Notes: generated from the letters alone by a model not told the origin. A DNA stretch of 64,000 bases from Bryobacterales bacterium (GCA_016721425.1 JADKID010000005.1:620001-684000), one strand, 5' to 3'. Counted from the first letter of the stretch, positions 1-8,464 are shown. Program-made: numbers and translations.

Positions 1-1089
1 TTGCTGGAGGGGCAGGCGGACGCGGTCTACGGCACACGATTCGCGGTGGGCATTCAGCGCCGCGTGCTGTACTTCTGGCACTCGCTGGCCAACATCGTGC
101 TCACCACGTTCGTCAATCTGGTGAGCGATCTCAATCTGACGGACGTCTGGACTTGCTACAAGGCGTTCCGCACTTCGCTGCTGAAGAGCATCCCGCTGCG
201 GAGCAACGGCTTTGGATTTGAGCCGGAGATCACGATCAAGCTGGCGCAGCGGCAGGTGCGGATCTACGAGACGCCGATCAGCTATCACGGCCGCACCTAC
301 GACGAGGGCAAGAAGATCGGCAAGCTGGACGCCCTGCTGGGCGCGCTGACGGTGCTGCGGTTTGCGTTCACGCGGGACATCTATCTGGAATCCGGCCCGG
401 AGATTCTGGATACGCTCTCTTCGGCCCATCGCTTCAACCTGTGGATGGCCGACACCATCCGGCCCTACATCGGCAAACGGGTGCTGGAGATCGGGGCGGG
501 GATGGGGAACCTCTCGCACTGTCTGGCTCCGCGGCGGCAGTTGTACGTGGCCTCCGACATTGATGCCGAGCATCTGGCACGGCTGCGGACGCGTCTCTCG
601 CACCGCCCCAACTTTCGCGCGATGGAGTGTGACCTGAGCCGCGCCGCGGATTTTGAAACGGTCCGCGGGCAGGTCGACACGATTGTCTGTCTTAACGTGC
701 TGGAGCACGTGGAAGACGATGCCGCCGGGCTGCGCAATATGTTTGAGACGCTGGAGCCGGGCGGGCGGGCCATCGTGCTGGTGCCCGAGGGCATGTCAGT
801 GTATGGCGAGCTGGACCGTGTGCTGGGGCACTTCCGCCGCTATTCGGCCGACGAGTTGAAGGCGAAGGCGCGCGCCGCCGGTTTCGAGGTGGAGCACTAC
901 CTGGAGTTCAACCGGATCACGCGCCCGGGTTGGTACGTCAACGGCCGCATCTTTAAGAAGCGCAGCTTCAGCAGGATTCAACTGGCGGTCTTCGATGCGC
1001 TGGTGCCGCTGTGGCGGCGGATCGACGGGCTGATCCCGTGGCGGCCGGTCTCCATCATCATTGTGGCGCGCAAGCCGGTTACGGCTTAG
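1..1089 (+). CDS. bifunctional family 2 glycosyltransferase / class I SAM methyltransferase (5' partial)
   Basis: The reading frame is open at the first base and lacks the N-terminal catalytic part of a GT2 enzyme, so the gene starts before the window. Residues 1-125 match the C-terminal half of polyprenol-phosphate (DPM1-like) glycosyltransferases, including the NGFGFEPE segment and the YDEGKKIG region. From about residue 130 a class I methyltransferase follows, with SAM motif I VLEIGAGMG at residues 161-169, an acidic motif II (SDID) and the NVLEHVED post-motif. This domain order is known from annotated bifunctional glycosyltransferase/methyltransferase proteins. It probably modifies a lipid-linked sugar or surface glycan; the substrate cannot be told. 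It ends 5 bp from the convergent acetylesterase gene. Confidence 0.82.
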   Translation: MLEGQADAVYGTRFAVGIQRRVLYFWHSLANIVLTTFVNLVSDLNLTDVWTCYKAFRTSLLKSIPLRSNGFGFEPEITIKLAQRQVRIYETPISYHGRTYDEGKKIGKLDALLGALTVLRFAFTRDIYLESGPEILDTLSSAHRFNLWMADTIRPYIGKRVLEIGAGMGNLSHCLAPRRQLYVASDIDAEHLARLRTRLSHRPNFRAMECDLSRAADFETVRGQVDTIVCLNVLEHVEDDAAGLRNMFETLEPGGRAIVLVPEGMSVYGELDRVLGHFRRYSADELKAKARAAGFEVEHYLEFNRITRPGWYVNGRIFKKRSFSRIQLAVFDALVPLWRRIDGLIPWRPVSIIIVARKPVTA

Positions 1090-1094
1090 GCGCC

Positions 1095-2525
1095 CTACTG
1101 CTGGACGGGCATGGGGCCGAATACCGGCGCCGGCATGCCGGCCTCATCGCGCAGGTTCAGGTACGGATCCCGCCCGGCGCCGTGTTGCAGCGTGACGCCC
1201 TCGGGCAGTTTGCCGCCGAAGAGGAGCTCGACGATGTTGGGATCCTGGGCGCTGACGCGCTGGCGGTAGATCATGGGCACGGGCGTGCCGTCCGGGGCGT
1301 GGAGCGTGAAGCCGTTGAGGCGTCCCTTGTGGACGAGCCTGCCATTGACTTCGGCAAACTCGACGACAATTTTGGCGCCTTTCACCTTGGCCGAGACGGG
1401 ACGGGGGCCACGCTTCACGGAGGCCGTGGCGAGATTGGCGAGGCGCATGGCGAGCAGGCGGTGATCGTCGGTGCCGACGTGGATGCCGTCATCGAGCTCG
1501 CAATCCGTGCAGCCGGTCATGAGAGCGTTGGGTAGTTGGGACTCCACTTTGAGCTGGGCGTTCTGCACCAGGTTCCAATGCACGGCGCTGGCGCTGGTGA
1601 CGTGGCGTCCGATCTGCACATAGAGGAAGGGTAGATCGGGCTGGGCGAAATCCTTTCGGACGGCCTGGATGAAGCTGCGGAACTTCTCTTCGAAGATCGG
1701 GCCGGCGGTGGGGCTGGCGTCCGATTCACCCTGATACCAGAGGACGCCTTTGACGAGGCCGCCAGCGAGTTGGAAGCGCCGGACCATGCCGCCGTAGAGC
1801 GAGTCGCCGCCCTTGTCCTTCAAGGCTGGGTCCCATTGCGCCATGGAGGTGCCGCCGTGGGCGCAGGGGATGAGGCCGACCGGCACGCCAGTGCGGCGGA
1901 CCATCTCGAGCGCGAAAGGCAGGCCGACGCCGGCGCCTTTTTTGCGGTTGGCGATGAAGGTAGCCAGAGCCTCGCCTTCCAGCTTTTCGGGTTGACCCTG
2001 GGCGTTTTTGCGCCAGTTCACGCGGTTGTTGGAATCCGGCAGGCGGTGCAGAGGATCGCTGGCGGCCAGCCAGGTATCGGTCATATCGAGGGAGTTCACG
2101 AGAGCGCTGGGGAGCGGCAGATCTTCCAGATTGCCGACGCCTTCCATGTTGGACTGGCCGGCCAGCAGCCAGAGATCGCCCACCAGGAGGTTGGCCACGC
2201 TGGTGACGGCCGTGGCGCCGGCTACGCGCAGATCCAGACGATAGGGGCCGCCGGTGGGTACGTTGGCGAGCGTAGCGGTCCAAGTGGCGCCGTTCACCTT
2301 GCCGGCGGACTTCCAATCGAAACCGGCCACGGTGCGCCCCGCGGCCACCAACCGGGCCTCCACGCTCTTACCGGCGGCGGCCGACGCGGCGCCTTCCAGT
2401 TTGAGGGTGGCCGCATTGCCCGGCCCGCGCTGGAAAACCTGGTAATCGGTAGCGCCCTTGGTGACTTGCAGCGTCTGGGCGGACAGGGCTGTGGCGAATA
2501 GGGAGAAGGCGAGGATGGTACGCAT
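1095..2525 (-). CDS. sialate O-acetylesterase-like (SASA domain) secreted esterase
   Basis: A protein of 476 residues when started at the ATG at 2525, which places a clear signal peptide (MRTILAFSLFATALSAQ) at the N terminus. A longer in-frame start at 2612 adds 29 residues that do not look like a leader, so I prefer the internal start. The SASA/SGNH-type nucleophile block GQSNMEG lies at about residues 123-129 and a second conserved block, WYQGES, at about 263-268. Family members remove acetyl groups from sialic acids or plant polysaccharides; here a hemicellulose or pectin acetyl esterase is the likelier role, by inference from the plant-polymer context. Probably periplasmic. Confidence 0.85.
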   Translation of the reverse strand: MRTILAFSLFATALSAQTLQVTKGATDYQVFQRGPGNAATLKLEGAASAAAGKSVEARLVAAGRTVAGFDWKSAGKVNGATWTATLANVPTGGPYRLDLRVAGATAVTSVANLLVGDLWLLAGQSNMEGVGNLEDLPLPSALVNSLDMTDTWLAASDPLHRLPDSNNRVNWRKNAQGQPEKLEGEALATFIANRKKGAGVGLPFALEMVRRTGVPVGLIPCAHGGTSMAQWDPALKDKGGDSLYGGMVRRFQLAGGLVKGVLWYQGESDASPTAGPIFEEKFRSFIQAVRKDFAQPDLPFLYVQIGRHVTSASAVHWNLVQNAQLKVESQLPNALMTGCTDCELDDGIHVGTDDHRLLAMRLANLATASVKRGPRPVSAKVKGAKIVVEFAEVNGRLVHKGRLNGFTLHAPDGTPVPMIYRQRVSAQDPNIVELLFGGKLPEGVTLQHGAGRDPYLNLRDEAGMPAPVFGPMPVQQ

Positions 2526-2675
2526 GGAATGGACTCTCAGCGCACGATTGTATCGGGTTTTCACTGGTGAGGTTGGCGCGACCTCCGCCCGATGTTGGAG
2601 GAGGAGGATCAAACGTAGAGCGAAGCGTCGCGCCTTCTGTACATTGAGTGGACTACTGGACCGGAAGTTCTCACA

Positions 2676-2681
2676 TATAAT
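2676..2681 (+). promoter_or_regulatory. -10 element TATAAT placed for a leaderless transcript
   Basis: A perfect TATAAT hexamer ends 6 bp before the ATG at 2688, so a normal +1 would fall on the start codon itself. No Shine-Dalgarno sequence fits in between. No good -35 hexamer is visible at 16-18 bp spacing. It is read as the promoter of the downstream oxidoreductase gene, probably giving a leaderless mRNA. Confidence 0.55.
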
Positions 2682-2687
2682 TCAGTC

Positions 2688-3902
2688 ATGCCTACGACAC
2701 AACCCGCGCGCCGCGCGTTCCTCCGCACGACGGGCCATGCCGCACTAGCGTGGACCGCCGCCTCGTATTCCCGTATTCTCGGCGCGAACGACAAGGTGAA
2801 CATGGGCCTGATTGGGGCGGGCGAACGGGGCCGCGGCGTCATGAGCAATTTCCGCGCCACGGGTGAGGTGAACCTGGCAGCGGTGTGCGATGTGTACCCC
2901 GAGATGATCGACAAGGTGAAGACAGTGGCGCCGGAGGCGAAGGGCTACGGGGACCACCGGAAGCTGCTGGAAGATAAGTCGATTGACGCCGTTCTGATCG
3001 CCACTCCGGACCACTGGCACGCTGTGACGGCAGTGGACGCGCTGAACGCCGGCAAGGATGTGTACGTGGAGAAGCCGCTGACGCTGCGGATCGAAGAGGG
3101 TCCGGTGATCGTGAAAGCGGCGCGGATTAACAACCGCGTGTGCCAGGTGGGCCTGCAGCAGCGCTCGGGCGCCCATTACATTGAGGCCAAGGCGAAGTAC
3201 ATGGATACGGGCGCGCTGGGCAAGATCACGCTGGTGCGGACGTGGTGGCACGGCAACGGCTACCACTTGCGCAAGGCTCCGGCCTCGCTGGCGACGCGGC
3301 CCAGCAATCTGGACTGGGCGCGTTTCCTGGGTCCGGTGAAGTGGCGCGACTGGGATCCGCAGCAGTTTTGGAACTGGCGCGCGTATCTGGATTTCGGCGG
3401 CGGGCAGGTGACCGATCTCTTCACGCATTGGATCGACGTGGTGCATATGTTCATGGGCAATGACGCTCCTACTTCGGGCGTGGCGGCCGGCGGGGTGTAT
3501 CACTACAAGGACGGCAGGACGGCGCCGGATACGATCAATGTCCTGCTGGAATACGGCGGGCTGTATACGGCCACGTTTGAGGCTACGCTGGCGCCGGGCG
3601 TTCGCGGAGAGGGCATCGAGTTCTGCGGAACGCAAGGCAAGCTGTATATCGATCGGGGCCGGTATGAATACCTGCCCGCCGGCCGGGGCGCGAAGCCGGT
3701 TGAGGTGAAGGGACCGGCCTACGATTTCACGCTCGACCACGTGAAGAACTTCCTGGAGTGCTGTCGGACCCGCAAGGCGCCGAACTGCGACGTGTATATC
3801 GGGCATCGCTCGGCCATGGCGTCGCACCTGGGCAACATCAGTTACGTGCAGAAGCGGCGGTTGAACTTCGATCCGGCACGGGAAGAGATTCTGCCTCTGT
3901 AG
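2688..3902 (+). CDS. Gfo/Idh/MocA family oxidoreductase with Tat leader
   Basis: A 404-residue NAD(P)-dependent sugar oxidoreductase. The twin-arginine motif RRAFLRTTG at residues 8-16 precedes a short hydrophobic stretch, so export by Tat with bound cofactor is likely, as is known for glucose-fructose oxidoreductase. The Rossmann fold begins with GLIGAGERGRG (about 40-50), and the family's catalytic EKP is at 128-130. The linker between leader and Rossmann fold reads SYSRILGAND, a signature shared with two other paralogues in this window (41544-42878 and 47673-48851). Substrate unknown; such proteins oxidise hydroxyls of sugars or glycosides, often at C3. Confidence 0.88.
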   Translation: MPTTQPARRAFLRTTGHAALAWTAASYSRILGANDKVNMGLIGAGERGRGVMSNFRATGEVNLAAVCDVYPEMIDKVKTVAPEAKGYGDHRKLLEDKSIDAVLIATPDHWHAVTAVDALNAGKDVYVEKPLTLRIEEGPVIVKAARINNRVCQVGLQQRSGAHYIEAKAKYMDTGALGKITLVRTWWHGNGYHLRKAPASLATRPSNLDWARFLGPVKWRDWDPQQFWNWRAYLDFGGGQVTDLFTHWIDVVHMFMGNDAPTSGVAAGGVYHYKDGRTAPDTINVLLEYGGLYTATFEATLAPGVRGEGIEFCGTQGKLYIDRGRYEYLPAGRGAKPVEVKGPAYDFTLDHVKNFLECCRTRKAPNCDVYIGHRSAMASHLGNISYVQKRRLNFDPAREEILPL

Positions 3903-3903
3903 G

Positions 3904-3991
3904 ACCGCTCCCTGACGGTCGCGGCTCAGTTTCGCGGTGGCGGGTCGGTTTCAAGCGGGCTGGTTCTGAGCCGCGCGCGTGAGCAAGCGGT
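3904..3991. repeat. inverted pair of a short interspersed intergenic repeat
   Basis: Copy A (3904-3929) and copy B (3966-3991) are 26 bp each, in opposite orientation, matching at 21 of 26 positions. The shared core on one strand is TGAGCCGCG...AGCGGT. Copy B recurs nearly unchanged (24 of 26) at 36724-36749. Both lie between genes, here between the convergent oxidoreductase and alkD genes. In translation they yield the phrases PLPDGRGSV and LAHARGSE. Likely a small palindromic repeat family that could form a hairpin in the converging mRNAs. Confidence 0.7.
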
Positions 3992-4000
3992 GATCGACGG

Positions 4001-4735
4001 TCAGCAGGCGCCGCCATCGGGTGGCGATTTCAGCAGCAGGTCGCGGGCGGCGGGGGGCATTTTTTCAGCCGCGTAGCGCAGCGTGAGGCGCGAGGCCGTG
4101 GTGCGCTGCGCCATGAGAAAGGCCAGCGTCTCGTCGGGCCGCGCCGGATAGGACTCCTTCAGCAGCCAGCCCACCCCCTTTTCCACCATGTCGTCGCGAT
4201 CCGGCAGGAGGCGCGCGGCGATGTCGAAGATGAAGCCGGTGTGGCGGCCGCGTTTGGCCTCCCAGAGGAGAGAGACGGCCGCGGCGCGCCGCTTCCAGCG
4301 GTTGGGCGATTCCGTCCAGGCGGTCAGTTCGTAGCGCAGCTCGGGTTGGTTGGCGATGCAGGCCGCCAGCAGCCAGGAGCTGACGCCGTCGCAGTGGGCC
4401 CAGTTGCGGACGTAGCGCTCCAGCCACTTTTCGAAGAGATGGAATTCGCACTCCGCGCAGGTCTTGGCGAAGCGGCGGTAGACGTGACAGACGAGCACGC
4501 CGCTTTCCAGCTTGCCGGTCTGCCAGAGCAGCTTCATCAGGGCATTGCGCTGCGCCACCGGCCAGGGCTTCACGATGCGGGCCACATCGCGGATCAGCAC
4601 GTTGAGATCCGCGGTGCGGACTCCGTAGGTATCCACCTCGTGCTGGAAGAAGCGGCGCTGTCCTGCGGCGAATTTGGCATCGGTGCGGGCCAGCATCTGC
4701 TGGTGGATGTGGGCGGCGAGGTCTGGCGGTGTCAT
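4001..4735 (-). CDS. DNA alkylation repair glycosylase AlkD-like
   Basis: A 244-residue all-helical HEAT-like protein matching the AlkC/AlkD family, which excises positively charged alkylated bases such as N7-methylguanine or N3-methyladenine. The NWAHCD segment (W112, D116), a following WKRR cluster (146-150) and W190 in KGVGWLLKE correspond in order and spacing to the Trp-Asp-Arg-Trp set of the characterised Bacillus AlkD. Length is normal for the family. It is divergent from the radical-SAM gene, with 19 bp between the start codons, so the two promoters must overlap or sit inside the opposite genes. Confidence 0.88.
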   Translation of the reverse strand: MTPPDLAAHIHQQMLARTDAKFAAGQRRFFQHEVDTYGVRTADLNVLIRDVARIVKPWPVAQRNALMKLLWQTGKLESGVLVCHVYRRFAKTCAECEFHLFEKWLERYVRNWAHCDGVSSWLLAACIANQPELRYELTAWTESPNRWKRRAAAVSLLWEAKRGRHTGFIFDIAARLLPDRDDMVEKGVGWLLKESYPARPDETLAFLMAQRTTASRLTLRYAAEKMPPAARDLLLKSPPDGGAC

Positions 4736-4754
4736 GATGCTACACTCCCAACAT

Positions 4755-5969
4755 ATGACGGGTGGAACTCCATTTCCGATTGTCGGCGACAGCTATTCCA
4801 GCGCCTCCATCTCCGGGCAGGCGCCACGGATCACCTCGCTGCTGATCAAGCCGGCGTCGGCGGTGTGCAATCTGGACTGCACTTACTGTTTCTATCTGGA
4901 CCGCGAGGCCGATCCGTATAAGGAGCTGCCAGCGCGGCTGATGACGGACGACACGCTGCAGCGGCTGGTGGACTCGTTCCTGTTCTACTCGTATCCGGCA
5001 TCGACCTTCGCGTTTCAGGGCGGCGAGCCGACACTAGCGGGGCTACCGTATTTCACGAAACTGGTGGAGTACCAGCAGAAGTACGGGCGCAACGGGCAAT
5101 CCGTCTCGAACGCACTGCAGACGAACGGAGTGCTGCTGGACAAGGACTGGTGCCAGCTCTTCCACACGTACAACTTTCTGATTGGTGTTTCGCTGGACGG
5201 GCCGGAAGAGGTCAACGATCTCTATCGCGTCAACAAGGGCGCGCAGGGCACGTGGCGGAAGGTGATGCAGGGCATCGAGGTGATGCAACGGGAGAAGGTG
5301 GAGTTCAACATCCTGTGCGTGCTGAGCCAGGCGAACGTGCACAAGCCGAAAGAGACGTATAAATACTTCCGGTCGCTGGGCATCCAGTACATGCAGTTCA
5401 TCCCTCTCGCGGAATTCAACGCGGACGGCTCGCCGATGCCGTTCACCATCACGCCGGAGGAGTACGGACGGTTCATGTGCGAGATCTTCGACCTGTGGTG
5501 GCCGGAGCGGCGCAAGGTGCGGGTGCGGTTTTTCGACAATCTGGCCGAGGCGCTGGCCGGGCAGAAGCCGGGTAGTTGCACGATGCACGAGACGTGCGAC
5601 AGCTACGTCGTTGTGGAGTACAACGGCGACGTGTTTCCGTGCGATTTCTTCGTGGAGAAGGATTGGAAGCTGGGGAATGTGAATCTGGATTCGTTCCCGG
5701 AGATCGCGCGGCGGCAGAAGCGGTATAGCTTTGCGGGCAAGAAGACGATTGCGCATCCGGAGTGCCAGGTTTGCGAGTATCAGGCGATCTGTCACGGGGG
5801 ATGCCCGAAGACGCGGCACGGTCCACAGAAGCAGTTTGGGGATCTGGATTACTTCTGCGGGGCGTACAAGATGATGTTCGCGAAGGCGGTGGGTCCGCTG
5901 CGCAAGGAAGTGGAGAAGCTGACGGGCCGGAGCGCGGAGTTGACGCCCCATTCGATCAGCCCGTACTGA
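4755..5969 (+). CDS. anaerobic sulfatase-maturase-type radical SAM/SPASM enzyme
   Basis: Started at the ATG at 4755 (404 residues); the longer frame from 4674 overlaps alkD and adds sequence unlike the family. The radical SAM cluster motif CNLDCTYC lies at residues 38-45, followed by the GGEPTL motif at about 96-101. The C-terminal half carries a SPASM/twitch region with CTMHETC, NGDVFPCDFF and CQVCEYQAICHGGC, all hallmarks of anSME enzymes. These convert a Ser or Cys of a sulfatase to formylglycine and are not strictly anaerobe-specific. No sulfatase gene is in the window, so the client is elsewhere. No Shine-Dalgarno is visible and a weak -10 (TACACT) lies just upstream. Confidence 0.85.
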   Translation: MTGGTPFPIVGDSYSSASISGQAPRITSLLIKPASAVCNLDCTYCFYLDREADPYKELPARLMTDDTLQRLVDSFLFYSYPASTFAFQGGEPTLAGLPYFTKLVEYQQKYGRNGQSVSNALQTNGVLLDKDWCQLFHTYNFLIGVSLDGPEEVNDLYRVNKGAQGTWRKVMQGIEVMQREKVEFNILCVLSQANVHKPKETYKYFRSLGIQYMQFIPLAEFNADGSPMPFTITPEEYGRFMCEIFDLWWPERRKVRVRFFDNLAEALAGQKPGSCTMHETCDSYVVVEYNGDVFPCDFFVEKDWKLGNVNLDSFPEIARRQKRYSFAGKKTIAHPECQVCEYQAICHGGCPKTRHGPQKQFGDLDYFCGAYKMMFAKAVGPLRKEVEKLTGRSAELTPHSISPY

Positions 5970-5994
5970 GGGGTGGCGGGCTCTCCACGGTGGG

Positions 5995-6372
5995 GTGACG
6001 ACAATCGTCATCTCTGCGATGAGGAATTCGCTGGGACTTTTCGCCGCTGGGCTGGCGGGCATGGTGTGCTGGTATGCGCCGGGGTGGAGGAGTGTGCCGG
6101 GGTGGGTCGCAGTGGTGCTGGGCGCGGCGGCGGCCTTTTTGGCTGGCTACTGGGTGGCGTCTCCGCGATGGGCTACGGTGCTGATAATGATGCTGCCGGG
6201 GCTGTACGTTCCGATTCCGCACATTTTTGCGCCGGTGTACTTGCTCTGGAGCGTGGACGGGCCGCAATCGCTGCTATTGGCGATTTTCATACTGGTGTTT
6301 GGCTTTGGTCCGCCCGCGTATCTGTGCCACATGATGGTGGAGGCTGGTTGGTTGACAGCGCGTAGGCGATGA
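5995..6372 (+). CDS. small integral membrane protein of unknown function
   Basis: A hydrophobic protein of 125 residues from GTG 5995, or 117 from ATG 6019. About four membrane segments are visible: residues 9-25, 33-52, 58-78 and 85-110. There is no recognisable catalytic motif. It lies 25 bp after the maturase gene and 7 bp before the acid phosphatase gene on the same strand, so it is probably co-transcribed. I do not recognise the family; a cardiolipin-like or SdpI-like role cannot be inferred. Confidence 0.6.
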   Translation: MTTIVISAMRNSLGLFAAGLAGMVCWYAPGWRSVPGWVAVVLGAAAAFLAGYWVASPRWATVLIMMLPGLYVPIPHIFAPVYLLWSVDGPQSLLLAIFILVFGFGPPAYLCHMMVEAGWLTARRR

Positions 6373-6379
6373 TAGGGGG

Positions 6380-7153
6380 ATGAGACTAGCAGCTCTGATG
6401 GTATTGTGCGCGACCGGCGCGGCGGCGCAGGATTCGTCTTTCCTGGACGCGACGCTGTGGGTGCAGACGTCGGTGGAGTACCGGGCGGTGGCGAAGCAGA
6501 CATACCGCGCGGCGGGCGCGAACCTGGTACGGGCAGTGCGGGATCCGCAGTGGACGGCGGCGCTGGAGCAGGAGGGCACGGCGATGGCGACGTTGCCGCC
6601 GGCGGTGGTGCTGGACCTGGATGAGACGGTGCTGGACAACTCGGCGTATCAGGCGCAGTTGATCGGGGCTGGAAAGACATTCTCGGACGAGACGTGGCAG
6701 GCGTGGGTGAAGGAGGGCCGGGCGGGCACCGTGCCGGGAGCCGTGGAGTTTCTGAAGACCGCAGCGGCGTTGGGCGTGGAGGCGGTGTTCATCACCAATC
6801 GCGTGTGCGACGCCGCGAGCCTGGAGGATGCCACAGTGCGGGTGCTGCAGTTGCATGGGATTCCCTTTCAGCCGGCGAATCTGATGTGCAAAGCGGGCGG
6901 CAGCGACAAGAGCGCGCGGCGGAAGGCGGCGGCGGCGAAGTACCGGCTGGTGATGTTGTTTGGCGACGACTTCCGCGATTTCGTCAGTCTGCCCAAGGAG
7001 CGCGATACGCTCGAAGGCCGGCTGGAGATGGCGGTGGCGCGCGACTACTGGCTGGGCGAGCGCTGGTTTGTGCTGGCGAATCCGATGTACGGATCGTGGG
7101 AGAGCACGTTGAGCCGGTCTGGCCGCGCGAAGACAGAGTTTCTCAGGAAGTAG
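6380..7153 (+). CDS. HAD-superfamily class B-like acid phosphatase
   Basis: A 257-residue exported phosphatase. The N-terminal signal peptide (to about residue 17) is followed by the HAD motif I VVLDLDETVLDN, with the nucleophile-type Asp pair at 79 and 81. Motif II is FITNR, and the late acidic motif is FGDDFRDF. This pattern is that of the 5'-nucleotidase lipoprotein e(P4)/class C acid phosphatase group, which hydrolyses phosphomonoesters outside the cytoplasm. A lipobox is not convincing (VLCATG), so it may be periplasmic and soluble. Its last 11 bp overlap the 3' end of the convergent membrane-protein gene. Confidence 0.85.
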   Translation: MRLAALMVLCATGAAAQDSSFLDATLWVQTSVEYRAVAKQTYRAAGANLVRAVRDPQWTAALEQEGTAMATLPPAVVLDLDETVLDNSAYQAQLIGAGKTFSDETWQAWVKEGRAGTVPGAVEFLKTAAALGVEAVFITNRVCDAASLEDATVRVLQLHGIPFQPANLMCKAGGSDKSARRKAAAAKYRLVMLFGDDFRDFVSLPKERDTLEGRLEMAVARDYWLGERWFVLANPMYGSWESTLSRSGRAKTEFLRK

Positions 7154-8429
7154 ACGCGGCAGGTTTGGGGGCGGCGCGCAGCGGCATGCGGGGCACGCTC
7201 AGCGACTCGACCAGATACTCGTGGATGTTCTCGTCCAGCAGGTAGAAGCGCTTGTCCTCTTCCTGCGCTAGCGTGGCTGCGCCTTTTGCGGCGAGCAGCA
7301 GGCAGAGTTGGAGCTCACCCGGCGTGAGCAGGGAGACGTCTACGCGCGGCATGCCGGCGGCGCTGGGCTCGAGCTTGCGAAGCAGGGTGCGCACGAAGAC
7401 CTGATTGTCGGCGCCATCCACAGCCGCGGAGGCGCGGGACCAGCGCTGCTCGCGGCTGCCTTGCAGGTAGGGGCCGGAGGCGTAGGCCAGCAAGAAGACG
7501 ATGATGTCGATGAACGCGGCCAGCATCAGTGCAAAGATGTGGCGGCCGGTGGGCGCGGTGACCAGTTCCGTGAAGCCTAACAGCAGGTCTTCCTGCCCGC
7601 TGGCGGTACGGTCGAGATGCTCGGCGAGGTTGGGGACGGCGGGGCGCTCGAGGCGGGGCATGTGGGCCTGCTGCTCCACATCGTTCCAGGGGATGGAATC
7701 GTAGACGGCGCGGTAGTTGCGGATCTGCAGATCGGACGCGTCCAGCGGTTTCAGGTTGGCGCGAAAGGCGGCGAGAGCAGATTGTGCGGCGAGCATCTGA
7801 TCCACCGAACTCTTGGCGAGTTTGGTGTGGCGATCAAAGGCGGTGTAGCGCAGACCGGTGCCGGAGCCCTCGGCGTAGGCGGCGCCCAGGCTCTTGGCCT
7901 CCGCGGCGACCGATTCGCGGATTTTGGCGAGGTAGGGATCGGAGTCCTGCGAACGGGAGATGAAGCCGTGGGTCTTTTCAGCGGCTGTCATTTCGTCCAG
8001 CGCCAGGACGTGTTTGCGGCCTTCGGAGATGGCGGCGGAGAGGAGCTGATCGGTCTTACCGGCCGATTCGGTAATGGTGTCGTAGAGCTGGCGCTGCACC
8101 AGGGCCGGACGCTCCTTGGCGGAGAACCAGGTGTAGAGGCTGACGTAGGAGAAGGCTACGGAGACCAGAGCCGTGATGCCGTAAACGGCGATGAGGAGCG
8201 TGCGGCGGCTGTTGCTTTGCGAGCCGATGAGCCAAGCCACGAGGACCAGGGCGGATTGGACGCCGAGAGAGGCCAGAAAGGCGAACCAGCTGGAGAGGTA
8301 AAGGGCCATGCCCTGGTAGGTGGTGTACCAGGAGACGATCGAGAGCAGGCAGGTGGAGAGAAAGATCGCCCCCACCATGGAACGGCTGCCGGCGGCTGGA
8401 TTATCGCCGTCGAGCGGGAGATAGGACAT
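7143..8429 (-). CDS. uncharacterised membrane protein with large extramembrane region
   Basis: A protein of 428 residues. Three membrane segments are visible near the N terminus (about 18-36, 44-67 and 78-100), then a polar, probably helical region of about 200 residues, a further membrane segment near 305-325 and a C-terminal soluble tail. The layout resembles a sensor or stator-like protein, but no family is recognised. It lies 35 bp downstream of the GH127 gene on the same strand and may be the last gene of the rimP-to-rbfA transcription unit. Confidence 0.65.
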   Translation of the reverse strand: MSYLPLDGDNPAAGSRSMVGAIFLSTCLLSIVSWYTTYQGMALYLSSWFAFLASLGVQSALVLVAWLIGSQSNSRRTLLIAVYGITALVSVAFSYVSLYTWFSAKERPALVQRQLYDTITESAGKTDQLLSAAISEGRKHVLALDEMTAAEKTHGFISRSQDSDPYLAKIRESVAAEAKSLGAAYAEGSGTGLRYTAFDRHTKLAKSSVDQMLAAQSALAAFRANLKPLDASDLQIRNYRAVYDSIPWNDVEQQAHMPRLERPAVPNLAEHLDRTASGQEDLLLGFTELVTAPTGRHIFALMLAAFIDIIVFLLAYASGPYLQGSREQRWSRASAAVDGADNQVFVRTLLRKLEPSAAGMPRVDVSLLTPGELQLCLLLAAKGAATLAQEEDKRFYLLDENIHEYLVESLSVPRMPLRAAPKPAASTS

Positions 8430-8464
8430 GGCACACTCCTGTGTATTAGGTACTACGCAGGGGC

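Noticed and set aside
2526..2612. Upstream extension of the acetylesterase by 29 residues.
   Set aside because: It would hide the signal peptide inside the protein; the ATG at 2525 gives a standard leader.
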